Shown: piece by piece, positions 33,934 through 40,485 of the stretch
Numbering within the stretch: position 1 is the stretch's first letter
Layout of the letters: each line of letters begins with the position of its first letter
From: a virus
Reading direction: 5' to 3' (one strand)
Virus record (IMG/VR): IMGVR_UViG_3300046703_000026
Location: 1 to 40,485 of that record
Length of the DNA stretch: 40,485 bases
Position numbers and translations under genes: made by a program
The notes under the pieces: generated by a model
Database searches by the model: none
Seen by the model: the letters and a program-made list of their open reading frames with translations, nothing else
Told to the model about the DNA's origin: nothing

Positions 33934-34491
33934 TTAGTCCCATGACCTTTCTGTCAGGCACTCCCATATCAACTTACCTCGCCAGAGATAAGAAGTGGGT
34001 GGCCCTCCAGACTGGTACATGGAGTTTTGGGTATGGAACAGCTTGACAGCGTGTTCCCCGAAGTCATCAGTAAGTCCTGACATGTTGAAGAGCTCGATGT
34101 TGCTTTGTATCCGTCCGAGGACGGTATAAGCCCTATCACGAGCTACTTCTTCTTCCAGGTTCTCAATGATAAAGAACAGTTCCAACCTGACAACACCTCT
34201 TCGATACCACATCTGCGAGCCCCCTATTTCACGAGGGGCAAGTGAGAAAGCGAGCTTGGTGTCGTTGTTGGTAGGGTTGCTCACAATCGAGTCCATCAAG
34301 TTAGGGTCTTCCAAATCACCACCCTGTACAGACGCACGAAGCGCAGTAGTGTTAGGGTCTTCTTGGAAACGACCATACTTGACTACGGTAAGCCTTGTGG
34401 GGTCTCCGTAGGGTATCTCAGCGATGCAGATACGATTTAGTTCATCTACAATCCGCTGACATATCATGGGTACGATGTGATTGTTAGCCAT
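33934..34491 (-). CDS. Tail terminator/neck protein
   Basis: 185 residues. A start helix (IVPMICQRIVDELNRICIAE) followed by strands (TRLTVVKYGRFQEDPNTTAL, VVRLELFFIIENLEEEV) and a long helix is the layout of tail terminator or head-tail joining proteins that cap the tail tube. It lies between the connector and the tail tube, in the expected order. GAGG precedes the ATG, and the start overlaps the connector gene by eight bases. The family is inferred mainly from position. Confidence 0.6.
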   Translation of the reverse strand: MANNHIVPMICQRIVDELNRICIAEIPYGDPTRLTVVKYGRFQEDPNTTALRASVQGGDLEDPNLMDSIVSNPTNNDTKLAFSLAPREIGGSQMWYRRGVVRLELFFIIENLEEEVARDRAYTVLGRIQSNIELFNMSGLTDDFGEHAVKLFHTQNSMYQSGGPPTSYLWRGKLIWECLTERSWD

Positions 34492-35119
34492 GAACGCCTC
34501 TTATCCTGGCTGGCATACGTTCCATCTCGATGCGGAAGCGTTCTAGGTAGTATGTGGACATGTCTCTCATTGGGTTCATTATTGGTGTGCCACTATCTAC
34601 CTGTACATTCCACTGTCGGATGTTAGCTGCCGATGACGATTTCTCAAGTAGAGCATAAGACGCTGCGTAGAACACGATTGCTCGTGTACACCATGCAGGG
34701 GACTCTAATTCGTCCTCGTCATCCACAGGAACCGCCCACGTTGCGCCATACAGGAGAGTTACATTTCCGACTGGCGCATTGGCGAGACTGAGACTTCCCT
34801 CAGGATACTCCATCCAGTCCTGGTTCGAGTTTAGGTCAGAGCCAGGACTATCACCAGCGCTCAGAGTGTTCTGTTTCAAATAGCGACCAGAGTCAGTATC
34901 CAAGACCGCCGTTATACGGTAGAGGTCTGCGGGTAACTCGAACTCTGTGATGTTACTATCTGCCTCAAGAACTACCTCTGAGCGCTTGAATACCCAAGGG
35001 AGTATGGCTTCCAAAGCAGCAACTATTCCGTCATTGACAAGTGAAACACCGTACTGCTGTGCAGAAGGGTCTGCCAGCACACGGTACACTTTAGCTCTGA
35101 CTTCGGAGAAAGTTGCCAT
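34484..35119 (-). CDS. Head-tail connector (adaptor) protein
   Basis: 211 residues, mainly helical at the N-terminus (FSEVRAKVYRVLADPSAQQY, IVAALEAILPWVFKRSEVVL) then a beta region with I-T-E-F-E-L-P-A-D-L-Y-R-I-T-A-V, a pattern seen in adaptor proteins of the gp6/gp15 type that bind below the portal. The late helices (A-S-Y-A-L-L-E-K-S-S, R-D-M-S-T-Y-Y-L-E-R-F-R) fit the ring. Position directly after the major capsid gene agrees. AGGAG lies eight bases before the ATG. Confidence 0.65.
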   Translation of the reverse strand: MATFSEVRAKVYRVLADPSAQQYGVSLVNDGIVAALEAILPWVFKRSEVVLEADSNITEFELPADLYRITAVLDTDSGRYLKQNTLSAGDSPGSDLNSNQDWMEYPEGSLSLANAPVGNVTLLYGATWAVPVDDEDELESPAWCTRAIVFYAASYALLEKSSSAANIRQWNVQVDSGTPIMNPMRDMSTYYLERFRIEMERMPARIRGVHG

Positions 35120-35130
35120 CAGAAACGCTC

Positions 35131-36507
35131 CTAGCTACCCAACCGCCCTTTTAGACGGACGGAACCAGCCGAGAAGACGACCTCGAAGACCTCTGGAGCG
35201 TAAGGCTGATGCCCCATGCGGTCATTCCAGGAGAAGCGGTAAATGCTCTCCAGGTCATCAATCGGGGGAGGAGTGTGCAGACGGATTGGGGCTGCAACAC
35301 CCGTTACGACACCCTGAGGCCCACCAACGAAGATTGACGCATGGACATTGAAGCCCTTGGTCACGTAACCGTAGTTAGCGCCTTCGATGATGGTTGCGAG
35401 GTCAGCCATGATTGGCTTGTCCAGGCAGATGCGGTCATTACCAGTGTCGATGGACACTACACGCCGATACTGGTTGGAACCATCAAATGGGTCAACTGAG
35501 CCAGTCGCACCATAGGAACTGGTCTTGCTGGTGTGAATGGTGATGATGTCGTTCACCTGAAGATTGCTCTCCAGTGTGCCTGTGTCTGGACTGGTGTCCA
35601 GTTGCAGATAGTGGACGATACCACCAGAAGTCTGACCGACTTTGTACGTTCCATCAACCTTGGTTGAGGCAGGGTTCGGAGCGCCATCGCCAGCATGTGC
35701 CGCAGCAGTGATGCCAGCCTGGAACTCTACAGTTCCAGCATTCCACAAGACGAGGCGTGGGGACTCCACGAAGCGCACGTTCTTGTAGGTTCCAACTTCG
35801 TACTTGAACAGAGAGCCTGGGGAGGCATATTTCGCCACTTCCACCCAATCGGGGTCTTTCTGTAAGTCGAAGATTACTCCAGGCGTGGTGTAGCAGATCA
35901 CTGCACCAGCGGAGCCATCGGGGTTCAAAGCGCCGTTCACTTCACGGTACTTCATACCAAGCTGGATGGTCGGGGGGATTGAGATGTCCATGACATCCGT
36001 AGATATCATGTCACCAAAATCGGTTGCGGAGCCAGCGTAGTACACGTACCCTGTGTGGGCGAGAGCACCTTCAATCAGGGCGTTACGTGCTAAGTAGTCA
36101 TGCACGTCAACGATGTTTGCACCCAAGACCTGATTGAGGATGGCACGTAAACCTTGGGTTCCGTTTGCCTTCCAGTAGGTCACTAGGTCATCGTACTCAT
36201 GCATGGCAACTTTCCCGCCATGATGTTGGAAAGTGATTTCGATTGCCCGACTGTCAATATGCATGGCAGGGAGCCACAGTTGACGAGTCGCAATCGCATT
36301 GTAGTTAGCATGAGGTTCCAGCACTTGCGTGACTGTCATGCTAGTCGCACGAACATCTGCGAGGTTTCGGGCATACGTCACAATGTCCGAGAACAAAGAA
36401 CGTGTGCGGAAGAGGGCCAACACGTCAGGGTCGTACCAGACACGTTGGTTCTTATCCAGAACCTCGACAGGATTGTCGGCATAATAATCAGTGATAGGGT
36501 CAGCCAT
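35131..36507 (-). CDS. Major capsid protein (N4-gp56-like HK97 fold)
   Basis: 458 residues. The motif K-Y-E-V-G-T-Y-K-N-V-R-F-V-E-S-P-R-L-V-L (about 230-250) is the signature of N4-gp56-family major capsid proteins, HK97-fold shells. Upstream it has the E-loop region (F-G-D-M-I-S-T-D-V) and an N-terminal helix R-T-R-S-L-F-S-D-I-V-T-Y. An inserted acidic/Gly domain lies around 290-350. It follows the scaffold-like gene and precedes the connectors. AGAGG precedes the ATG. The only GATC I found in the window is inside this gene (35896-35899). Confidence 0.85.
   Translation of the reverse strand: MADPITDYYADNPVEVLDKNQRVWYDPDVLALFRTRSLFSDIVTYARNLADVRATSMTVTQVLEPHANYNAIATRQLWLPAMHIDSRAIEITFQHHGGKVAMHEYDDLVTYWKANGTQGLRAILNQVLGANIVDVHDYLARNALIEGALAHTGYVYYAGSATDFGDMISTDVMDISIPPTIQLGMKYREVNGALNPDGSAGAVICYTTPGVIFDLQKDPDWVEVAKYASPGSLFKYEVGTYKNVRFVESPRLVLWNAGTVEFQAGITAAAHAGDGAPNPASTKVDGTYKVGQTSGGIVHYLQLDTSPDTGTLESNLQVNDIITIHTSKTSSYGATGSVDPFDGSNQYRRVVSIDTGNDRICLDKPIMADLATIIEGANYGYVTKGFNVHASIFVGGPQGVVTGVAAPIRLHTPPPIDDLESIYRFSWNDRMGHQPYAPEVFEVVFSAGSVRLKGRLGS
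35896..35899. other. Only GATC site found in the window
   Basis: In a by-eye pass over all lines and line joins this was the only GATC. At equal base frequencies about 158 would be expected. It lies in the major capsid gene. Confidence 0.6.
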
Positions 36508-36527
36508 TTCAATACCTCTCTAGGGGT

Positions 36528-37220
36528 TTAGGGTTTGGGTTGCGCCTTCTTAGCCTGTATTGCATCCCATTTGGCTTGCCACTGAGCCGCTTCTTTGGGG
36601 TTGCGTCCCATGGTTTCCATCAGCTTCTTCCAGACGAAATCCTCAGACTCATCGCCAGCGTTTCCACCTTGGTTCCCAAGGTCTGTATTACCACTACCTG
36701 GAGGGGTAGCACCAGACATCAGGTTCTTTAGGTCAACGCCTAACTGACCAGCGAGAGTCTCACGGAACTGAGTGAGCAATTGCTTCGACTCAGCCTCGTC
36801 CTTGCCTTTGGCAATCAAGCCCTTGGCTTCCCACTTGGCGAGCTCAGGAAAGTCGTTCATAATGAGCTTCGCACGAGCAAGGTCGCCTTCAATGGTTGCT
36901 TTACCGCCTTGCAGCGCAATCATTTGATTATTCAGGTCAGTGACCTGTTTCGTCAAGGCAGCCATCTGGCTATCCTTGGTAGTGTGACCGAGCTTCGCTT
37001 CTTCAAGCGCAGCCTTAGCTTCAGTAAGTTTTTGGGTAGTATCCAATATTGATTTATCGGATGTTTCCTTCAACTTATTGTAAGTGGTCTGAAGGCCCTT
37101 GTAGGAGCCTTCCCAATCAGTACCACCAGATGGCGCTCCACCTGTTCCACCTGTACCTCCAGCGGGGGCTGGAGCACCAGGGGTCGGGTCGGGCGAGTTT
37201 CCAGGGGCTTGGTCAGTCAT
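36528..37220 (-). CDS. Scaffold-like protein
   Basis: 230 residues starting MTDQAPGNSPDPTPGAPAPA. A Pro/Gly-rich start (to ~45) is followed by a long charged helix (residues ~55-125, e.g. KETSDKSILDTTQKLTEAKA and KQVTDLNNQMIALQGGKATI) and a basic C-terminus (A-K-W-D-A-I-Q-A-K-K-A-Q-P-K-P). Coiled helix plus basic tail, between portal and major capsid, is the scaffold layout. The frame is open 33 codons further upstream, into the portal gene, but AAAGGAG fits the chosen ATG. No protease motif is visible, so shell maturation may need no cleavage or a protease elsewhere. Confidence 0.75.
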   Translation of the reverse strand: MTDQAPGNSPDPTPGAPAPAGGTGGTGGAPSGGTDWEGSYKGLQTTYNKLKETSDKSILDTTQKLTEAKAALEEAKLGHTTKDSQMAALTKQVTDLNNQMIALQGGKATIEGDLARAKLIMNDFPELAKWEAKGLIAKGKDEAESKQLLTQFRETLAGQLGVDLKNLMSGATPPGSGNTDLGNQGGNAGDESEDFVWKKLMETMGRNPKEAAQWQAKWDAIQAKKAQPKP

Positions 37221-37224
37221 TCTA

Positions 37225-38838
37225 TTACTCCTTTGTGTCAGGTTTAGGTTTTGTGGGCGGTTTCGGCTTTCCTGCGCCGCCAGCACCCACCATAGCGGGT
37301 GGAGGCATCGCATCAGCACGAATTTCCGCTAATTCCTTGATTTGAGCTTTGATGGCAGCGTACTCGCCTTCAGGGTCTTCAATATCGTCAAATTGAGCCA
37401 ATAAGTGCTCTAGTGAGCCCAAATTGCCTGAAGCACGACTGACCATCTCGTTTACGAAGATTTCTCTGTCTCGTGGAAGCACAGGAGCCCATTTGCGCTC
37501 TATACGCATATCCAGCACTGCCTCAGGTAGTGTAGGCAGTTTCCATTGACTTCTGACAGCTTCAGGGACAGATAAAGTCATCTTCAGTAGTAAATTATCC
37601 ATAAGTGCAAGAGCATCAGCCCATGCAATGCGTTCCATACCTGTATGCGACCACAAAGGCCACATACGCATCGCCAGGGTCAAGGCGCTCCTCTGAGAGC
37701 CTTCATCCTCGCCATCAGCTACCGCAGGGATGAAGGCCTCTCTTCGGAACTGATTGTAAAGCTGCTCATTGAGTTCCTTCATGGACGTGGAGGCTTGAGC
37801 AGCGCCTAGCTCACTCATGTCAGGGTCTCCCTCTTTGCCAGTGATGGACGGATTTGGGGGAAGTTGGACAACCCTAACTCCTGGAGCTAGTTCGTACACA
37901 TCGGGACGACCTGAGGTGTTCTTGATGACATAATAACGATGGCTGTCATCACTTACAGCGTCACCATAGTCGGCAATACGCTTATTCATCTCTTCTACGA
38001 TACCCTGGACGTTCTGAGTAATCAGACTGTCTCCGTAGAAGCCACTGGTACGAACATGGGGGATATACCAAATTGGCACAGCCCCAAACTTGTTGTCACC
38101 CTGATAGTAGAGATTTGCAGCCGTAGTGGGGTCTGACTTACCAGTAGGAACCAAGCGACCATTTATAGTCACTTCATAGTAGTCAGGCTGCCAGTACTCG
38201 ACATAGTAGACGAGCTCATCAGGTGGAAACTCCATGCCATAAAGTCGGAAGGCTTCATGTGGAGAAATGGCTCGAACTATCCAGCCTTGCTCTAGTCTGA
38301 ACTGGTCTCCCGACATAGGGATACCAACGAAGTTTCCAGGGTGTACATCTTCAATTCTGAAGGGAGAAGGAACAAATTTGGCTTCAGGGACGAAAGATAG
38401 CTTGAAAACACTACCTCCGTACACCTGAGCGTTGATACCATTCGTGAGCATCAAAGAACGACCACTATTGTTGTACCAGACACGATTTATCCAGTCCTGA
38501 CCAGCTTTCGCCTCTTTCTTCATGTTCATGTCGTCAGGATGCAGAATAGCGGGTGCTAGGGGTCTGGAGTCGTCTTTTGTCTCGCCAAATAGGGCATAAG
38601 CGTGTTTGTAGACCGCTCCACGAATAGGATTTATCTTTATAGGGTATTTCTCAACGGTACGTCCACCCTGAACCTGTCTCTCGTTCAGTTTGTCGCCGTT
38701 GAACCAAGACTCAAGCTCGTCATACTCCATGCGCTTAGAGTGCCATTCACTTTCAGGAAAATCGTGAATAGAGCCCAGGTTGAATACTCCGAGCTTTATT
38801 TCTCCAAGAAGTTCATTTACTTTTATGAAATTAGGCAC
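37225..38838 (-). CDS. Portal protein (SPP1 gp6-like)
   Basis: 537 residues. The portal ring is the DNA entry point of the head. Matching features: N-terminal wing (ELLGEIKLGVFNLGSI), G-G-S-V-F-K-L-S-F, V-G-I-P, the stem/crown region with A-Q-A-S-T-S-M-K-E-L-N-E-Q-L-Y, and an acidic Pro/Lys-rich tail. The frame starts with GTG; GAGGAG (38844-38849) is five bases ahead of the third codon, a GTG at 38838, and touches the first GTG, so I place the start at 38838. First gene after the promoter at 38917-38945. Confidence 0.85.
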   Translation of the reverse strand: MPNFIKVNELLGEIKLGVFNLGSIHDFPESEWHSKRMEYDELESWFNGDKLNERQVQGGRTVEKYPIKINPIRGAVYKHAYALFGETKDDSRPLAPAILHPDDMNMKKEAKAGQDWINRVWYNNSGRSLMLTNGINAQVYGGSVFKLSFVPEAKFVPSPFRIEDVHPGNFVGIPMSGDQFRLEQGWIVRAISPHEAFRLYGMEFPPDELVYYVEYWQPDYYEVTINGRLVPTGKSDPTTAANLYYQGDNKFGAVPIWYIPHVRTSGFYGDSLITQNVQGIVEEMNKRIADYGDAVSDDSHRYYVIKNTSGRPDVYELAPGVRVVQLPPNPSITGKEGDPDMSELGAAQASTSMKELNEQLYNQFRREAFIPAVADGEDEGSQRSALTLAMRMWPLWSHTGMERIAWADALALMDNLLLKMTLSVPEAVRSQWKLPTLPEAVLDMRIERKWAPVLPRDREIFVNEMVSRASGNLGSLEHLLAQFDDIEDPEGEYAAIKAQIKELAEIRADAMPPPAMVGAGGAGKPKPPTKPKPDTKE

Positions 38839-38916
38839 AGACACTCCTCACACGAACTAACTTTGAGCAAAACTAGGTTATTTGTCATGTGTTGTTTCCG
38901 ATGTCTGAGCTTTGTT

Positions 38917-38945
38917 AGTGTATTATACATTTTCAGGGTTGTCAA
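38917..38945 (-). promoter_or_regulatory. Sigma70-like promoter upstream of portal
   Basis: Reading the minus strand: TTGACA (38945-38940), 17 bases, TACACT (38922-38917), with a transcript start near 38910 and a leader of ~70 bases before the portal start. A second box, TATAAT (38927-38922), overlaps but would have only 12 bases from the -35 box. The TTGACA is perfect. It probably drives the structural genes. Confidence 0.65.
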
Positions 38946-38947
38946 GT

Positions 38948-38965
38948 ACTCAGACGAGTCTGAGT
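38948..38965. promoter_or_regulatory. Operator-like palindrome two bases from the -35 box
   Basis: ACTCAGACGAGTCTGAGT is a perfect palindrome with arms of eight and a two-base centre. It ends two bases upstream of the TTGACA box, centred near -46 of the predicted start, where an activator or a repressor could contact RNA polymerase. It is the best-placed copy of the dispersed motif. Confidence 0.65.
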
Positions 38966-38967
38966 GC

Positions 38968-39276
38968 CTATTCCTCGTTCTTTTTGAACTTCGAGCGCAG
39001 ATATTGACCAAAACGGAACAAAAACAGGTTCCAAGAGAAACGGAAATAGCGCCTTGCATCAAGTTGGACATGTGCAAGTGCAATAGCGTTCACGTCAGGT
39101 GCTATTACGGTCATTTCTACCCAGGGAACGCTATCGGGTTCGAGATGAAGATGAATTTCACGAACATGGTCTATCCGAGTACCATCTTCCATGAAAACTC
39201 CATTATCCCGACCTGAATATGTGCCATCGCAAGTGATTTTGACCTTATTGAATTTTCTATTGCTCATAGTACCCAT
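38968..39276 (-). CDS. Small phage protein, unknown function
   Basis: 102 residues. The first part is a short beta domain (K-V-K-I-T-C-D-G-T-Y-S-G, then H-V-R-E-I-H-L-H-L-E and W-V-E-M-T-V-I-A-P-D-V) similar to small phage proteins with a 'D-G-T' turn; the end is basic and helical (FGQYLRSKFKKNEE). GGGAG lies eight bases before this ATG; a second ATG at 39267, in an ATGA overlap with the preceding stop, is an alternative start. The stop is two bases from the palindrome upstream of the portal promoter. I do not recognise a named family. Confidence 0.55.
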   Translation of the reverse strand: MGTMSNRKFNKVKITCDGTYSGRDNGVFMEDGTRIDHVREIHLHLEPDSVPWVEMTVIAPDVNAIALAHVQLDARRYFRFSWNLFLFRFGQYLRSKFKKNEE

Positions 39277-39464
39277 TTCTCAAGCTCCCTTTGTTCTTTC
39301 AACTTCTCTTTCTTGTACTCCCTAGCATCAATGACCTGTAACCACTTCACGTGGTATACCGTCATGCCATACATGCACATGGATGCAACAAAGAATAGTA
39401 CACTTCTTACAAAAAGCTCCGACATCTGAGACAAACCACCCCAAATGCCGAGTAAGAAGAGCAC
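39264..39464 (-). CDS. Small membrane protein
   Basis: 66 residues with a GTG start. Residues 2-12 and about 17-42 (LFVRSVLFFVASMCMYGMTV) are hydrophobic, the second long enough to cross a membrane; the rest is charged (EYKKEKLKEQRELEKWVL), a coiled helix facing the cytoplasm. GGAG seven bases before the GTG supports this start; an internal ATG at 39425 is the alternative. No family recognised. Small membrane proteins in this zone may serve host takeover or exclusion. Confidence 0.5.
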   Translation of the reverse strand: MLFLLGIWGGLSQMSELFVRSVLFFVASMCMYGMTVYHVKWLQVIDAREYKKEKLKEQRELEKWVL

Positions 39465-39501
39465 TTCTACGCTCCAGAGGCAGAACCAAGTACCAGGATG
39501 G

Positions 39502-39753
39502 TCACGGTATCGGAGTTTCAGGATATGTCTCCTTCTCCCATTGTTCGTAGGCTGTTACAGCGAGGCTCAGCCACGTTTCCTCTTTACCTGAGCGCTCGTT
39601 GCCATGAGCGAGCAATCGTACCACAACGCTTGGGGGAAGTTTTCCTTTTCGTCCTTCGAGGATGCGTTTCATGCGAGGATTTACTTCCTTCGGGACTTTG
39701 AGCTCCTCTTTGAGAGCTTTCAAGAACTCTTGTAGATGGTCTTTGGGTGGCAT
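39502..39753 (-). CDS. Small hypothetical phage protein
   Basis: 83 residues, helical and charged: HLQEFLKALKEELKVPKEVN, then basic R-M-K-R-I-L-E-G-R-K-G-K and Y-E-Q-W-E-K-E-T-Y. The ATG lies one base after the stop of the KPVVIEAVQ-family gene, with GAGGCGG ahead of it. The open frame extends nine codons upstream but would overlap the preceding gene. No motif or family recognised. Confidence 0.5.
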   Translation of the reverse strand: MPPKDHLQEFLKALKEELKVPKEVNPRMKRILEGRKGKLPPSVVVRLLAHGNERSGKEETWLSLAVTAYEQWEKETYPETPIP

Positions 39754-39754
39754 G

Positions 39755-40060
39755 TCACACCGCCTCGTATGTAGCATCAAAGATGTCTGGCTTGCAGGGA
39801 TAGAGTTCGCCCTTTACGCCACGAATAATCCAGTCGTTTTGAGTCCCTATCATCAATCCCTCAAGTGTAGGTATCATCAAACCGATTGTTTCAGACCAGG
39901 ACTTATCGGGAGTTGGTTTCCCATCTGCCCCAATGAAACACCCTTCGGGCTTGCCTTCTTTGAGGCCTCCAATACCAACAAAGTCACACATTTCGCTCCA
40001 GTTGTCCCACCTGAGTTGAACTGCCTCGATTACTACTGGTTTCTTGCGGAATTTAGCCAT
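39755..40060 (-). CDS. Conserved phage protein of the '[10 protein letters not shown]' family
   Basis: 101 residues. It starts [20 protein letters not shown] and ends with [23 protein letters not shown], both hallmarks of a small phage protein found in many tailed phages, whose function is not established. Full-length and intact. GAGGCG lies before the ATG. It lies next to two membrane proteins in a tight cluster of small genes. Confidence 0.7.
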   Translation of the reverse strand: MAKFRKKPVVIEAVQLRWDNWSEMCDFVGIGGLKEGKPEGCFIGADGKPTPDKSWSETIGLMIPTLEGLMIGTQNDWIIRGVKGELYPCKPDIFDATYEAV

Positions 40061-40061
40061 G

Positions 40062-40241
40062 TTATCGCCTCACGATAATACGAGCTATGGAGTAGCCAAA
40101 TCCAGTACTGGATATGACTATCATGCAAAGCAATCCAACTCTGATTGCTCCATCCTGTACAAAGAAGTACAGGATAAGCGAACCAATGAACAAGACCAAG
40201 AACATCAGTGCTATCATTACTCTGTCGAGCTTTGTTGCCAT
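40062..40241 (-). CDS. Small integral membrane protein, two segments
   Basis: 59 residues. It begins [20 protein letters not shown] and has hydrophobic segments at about 8-27 and 33-52, joined by a short Q-D-G-A-I-R turn, and ends in basic I-V-R-R. Two-helix hairpins of this size occur among phage holins, antiholins and superinfection proteins. AGGAG is seven bases before the ATG and the stop is one base before the next start, supporting a real gene. No family recognised. Confidence 0.6.
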   Translation of the reverse strand: MATKLDRVMIALMFLVLFIGSLILYFFVQDGAIRVGLLCMIVISSTGFGYSIARIIVRR

Positions 40242-40244
40242 GTT

Positions 40245-40466
40245 TTATCTCCTAAAGTTTCTGTCTCTGTTCCGTATGTCACGGTTTTTGTTGTGCTCAG
40301 CGTCTATAGTCTCTCGTGGACGCAGGTTGACGGATGTTTCTTCCAGCAGCTTCGAGTAATGCAAGAGTCTCTTGGCTGTTGTTATTCTCGTCTTCCGCTC
40401 CAACATTATAATACGCTCGAATAACGAATGCAGCCATAGCGAGAGTTGCGACAATATCTTGTGCAA
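40245..40466 (-). CDS. Possible small basic protein with TTG start
   Basis: 73 codons from a TTG preceded by GAGGAGGAG (40478-40485). The protein is basic (LERKTRITTAKRLLHYSKLL, then charged H-N-K-N-R-D-I-R-N-R-D-R-N-F-R-R). Tight spacing to the next gene (three bases) favours it. A competing frame covers the same stretch and is listed separately; only one is likely to be real. Confidence 0.4.
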   Translation of the reverse strand: MHKILSQLSLWLHSLFERIIMLERKTRITTAKRLLHYSKLLEETSVNLRPRETIDAEHNKNRDIRNRDRNFRR

Positions 40467-40485
40467 TTTTTGGCTCTCCTCCTCG
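40297..40485 (-). CDS. Alternative partial frame at the window edge
   Basis: An overlapping frame, open to the window edge, ends at a TGA at 40297-40299. It reads ...KIAQDIVATLAMAAFVIRAY, then Y-N-V-G-A-E-D-E-N-N-N-S-Q-E-T-L-A-L-L-E-A-A-G-R-N. A hydrophobic segment followed by an acidic helix is protein-like, and codon choice fits the neighbours. It lacks a visible start because it would lie upstream. Confidence 0.4.
   Translation of the reverse strand, partial: RGGEPKIAQDIVATLAMAAFVIRAYYNVGAEDENNNSQETLALLEAAGRNIRQPASTRDYRR

Noticed and set aside
38922-38927. TATAAT as the -10 box
   Set aside because: Only 12 bases from the TTGACA box; the overlapping TACACT at 17 bases fits better, although TATAAT could act with another -35.
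1-40485. Plus-strand open frames up to 279 codons
   Set aside because: All are shadows of long minus-strand genes, lack sensible Shine-Dalgarno sites and have no recognisable protein pattern.
1-40485. CRISPR arrays, tRNA genes, insertion sequences, attachment sites
   Set aside because: No regularly spaced direct repeats, cloverleaf candidates, transposase genes or integrase were seen.

Overview
The window is a single block of a tailed double-stranded DNA phage genome (or prophage), long-tailed siphovirus-like. Every gene I can support lies on the minus strand, so transcription runs from high to low coordinates. Coding density is very high, with many ATGA and TAATG stop/start overlaps and Shine-Dalgarno sites of the AGGAG type, which points to a bacterial host. 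I cannot name the host. Terminase, integrase, repressor and replication genes are outside the window, so the lifestyle is unknown.

Layout in transcription order. 40485-38968: six or seven small genes, two of them membrane proteins, ahead of the structural module. 38966-38845: a promoter-like TTGACA-N17-TACACT with an 18-bp perfect palindrome just upstream. 38838-32828: head and neck genes (portal, scaffold-like protein, major capsid protein, two head-tail connector or completion proteins) and the tail tube. 32808-30457: a strong hairpin, then a three-gene cassette (CDP-glycerol glycerophosphotransferase-like enzyme and two SAM-dependent methyltransferases, one of the cephalosporin hydroxylase/rhamnosyl O-methyltransferase family). 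These are not assembly proteins and probably modify a glycan on the virion or host. 30447-29699: tail assembly chaperone with a likely -1 frameshift. 29692-19187: a 3501-residue tape measure protein. 19187-13622: distal tail protein, 1432-residue hub and OB-fold spike-like protein. 13625-405: about fifteen baseplate, fibre and virion-surface proteins (beta-propeller-like paralogs, C1q-like jelly rolls, LamG-like domain, a protein made of short repeats, a BppU-like domain). 379-1: an XhlA-like lysis protein and the start of another membrane protein.

Three sequence-wide signals are not explained by the genes. First, an 18-bp palindrome with core CTCAGA-N4-TCTGAG occurs seven times exactly, with near copies and spacing variants; it lies in two intergenic regions and in coding regions in more than one reading frame, which suggests a dispersed protein-binding site (stoperator-like). 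Second, GATC is almost absent (one copy found, about 158 expected at equal base frequencies). Third, CCGG was not found at all. The last two look like restriction avoidance.
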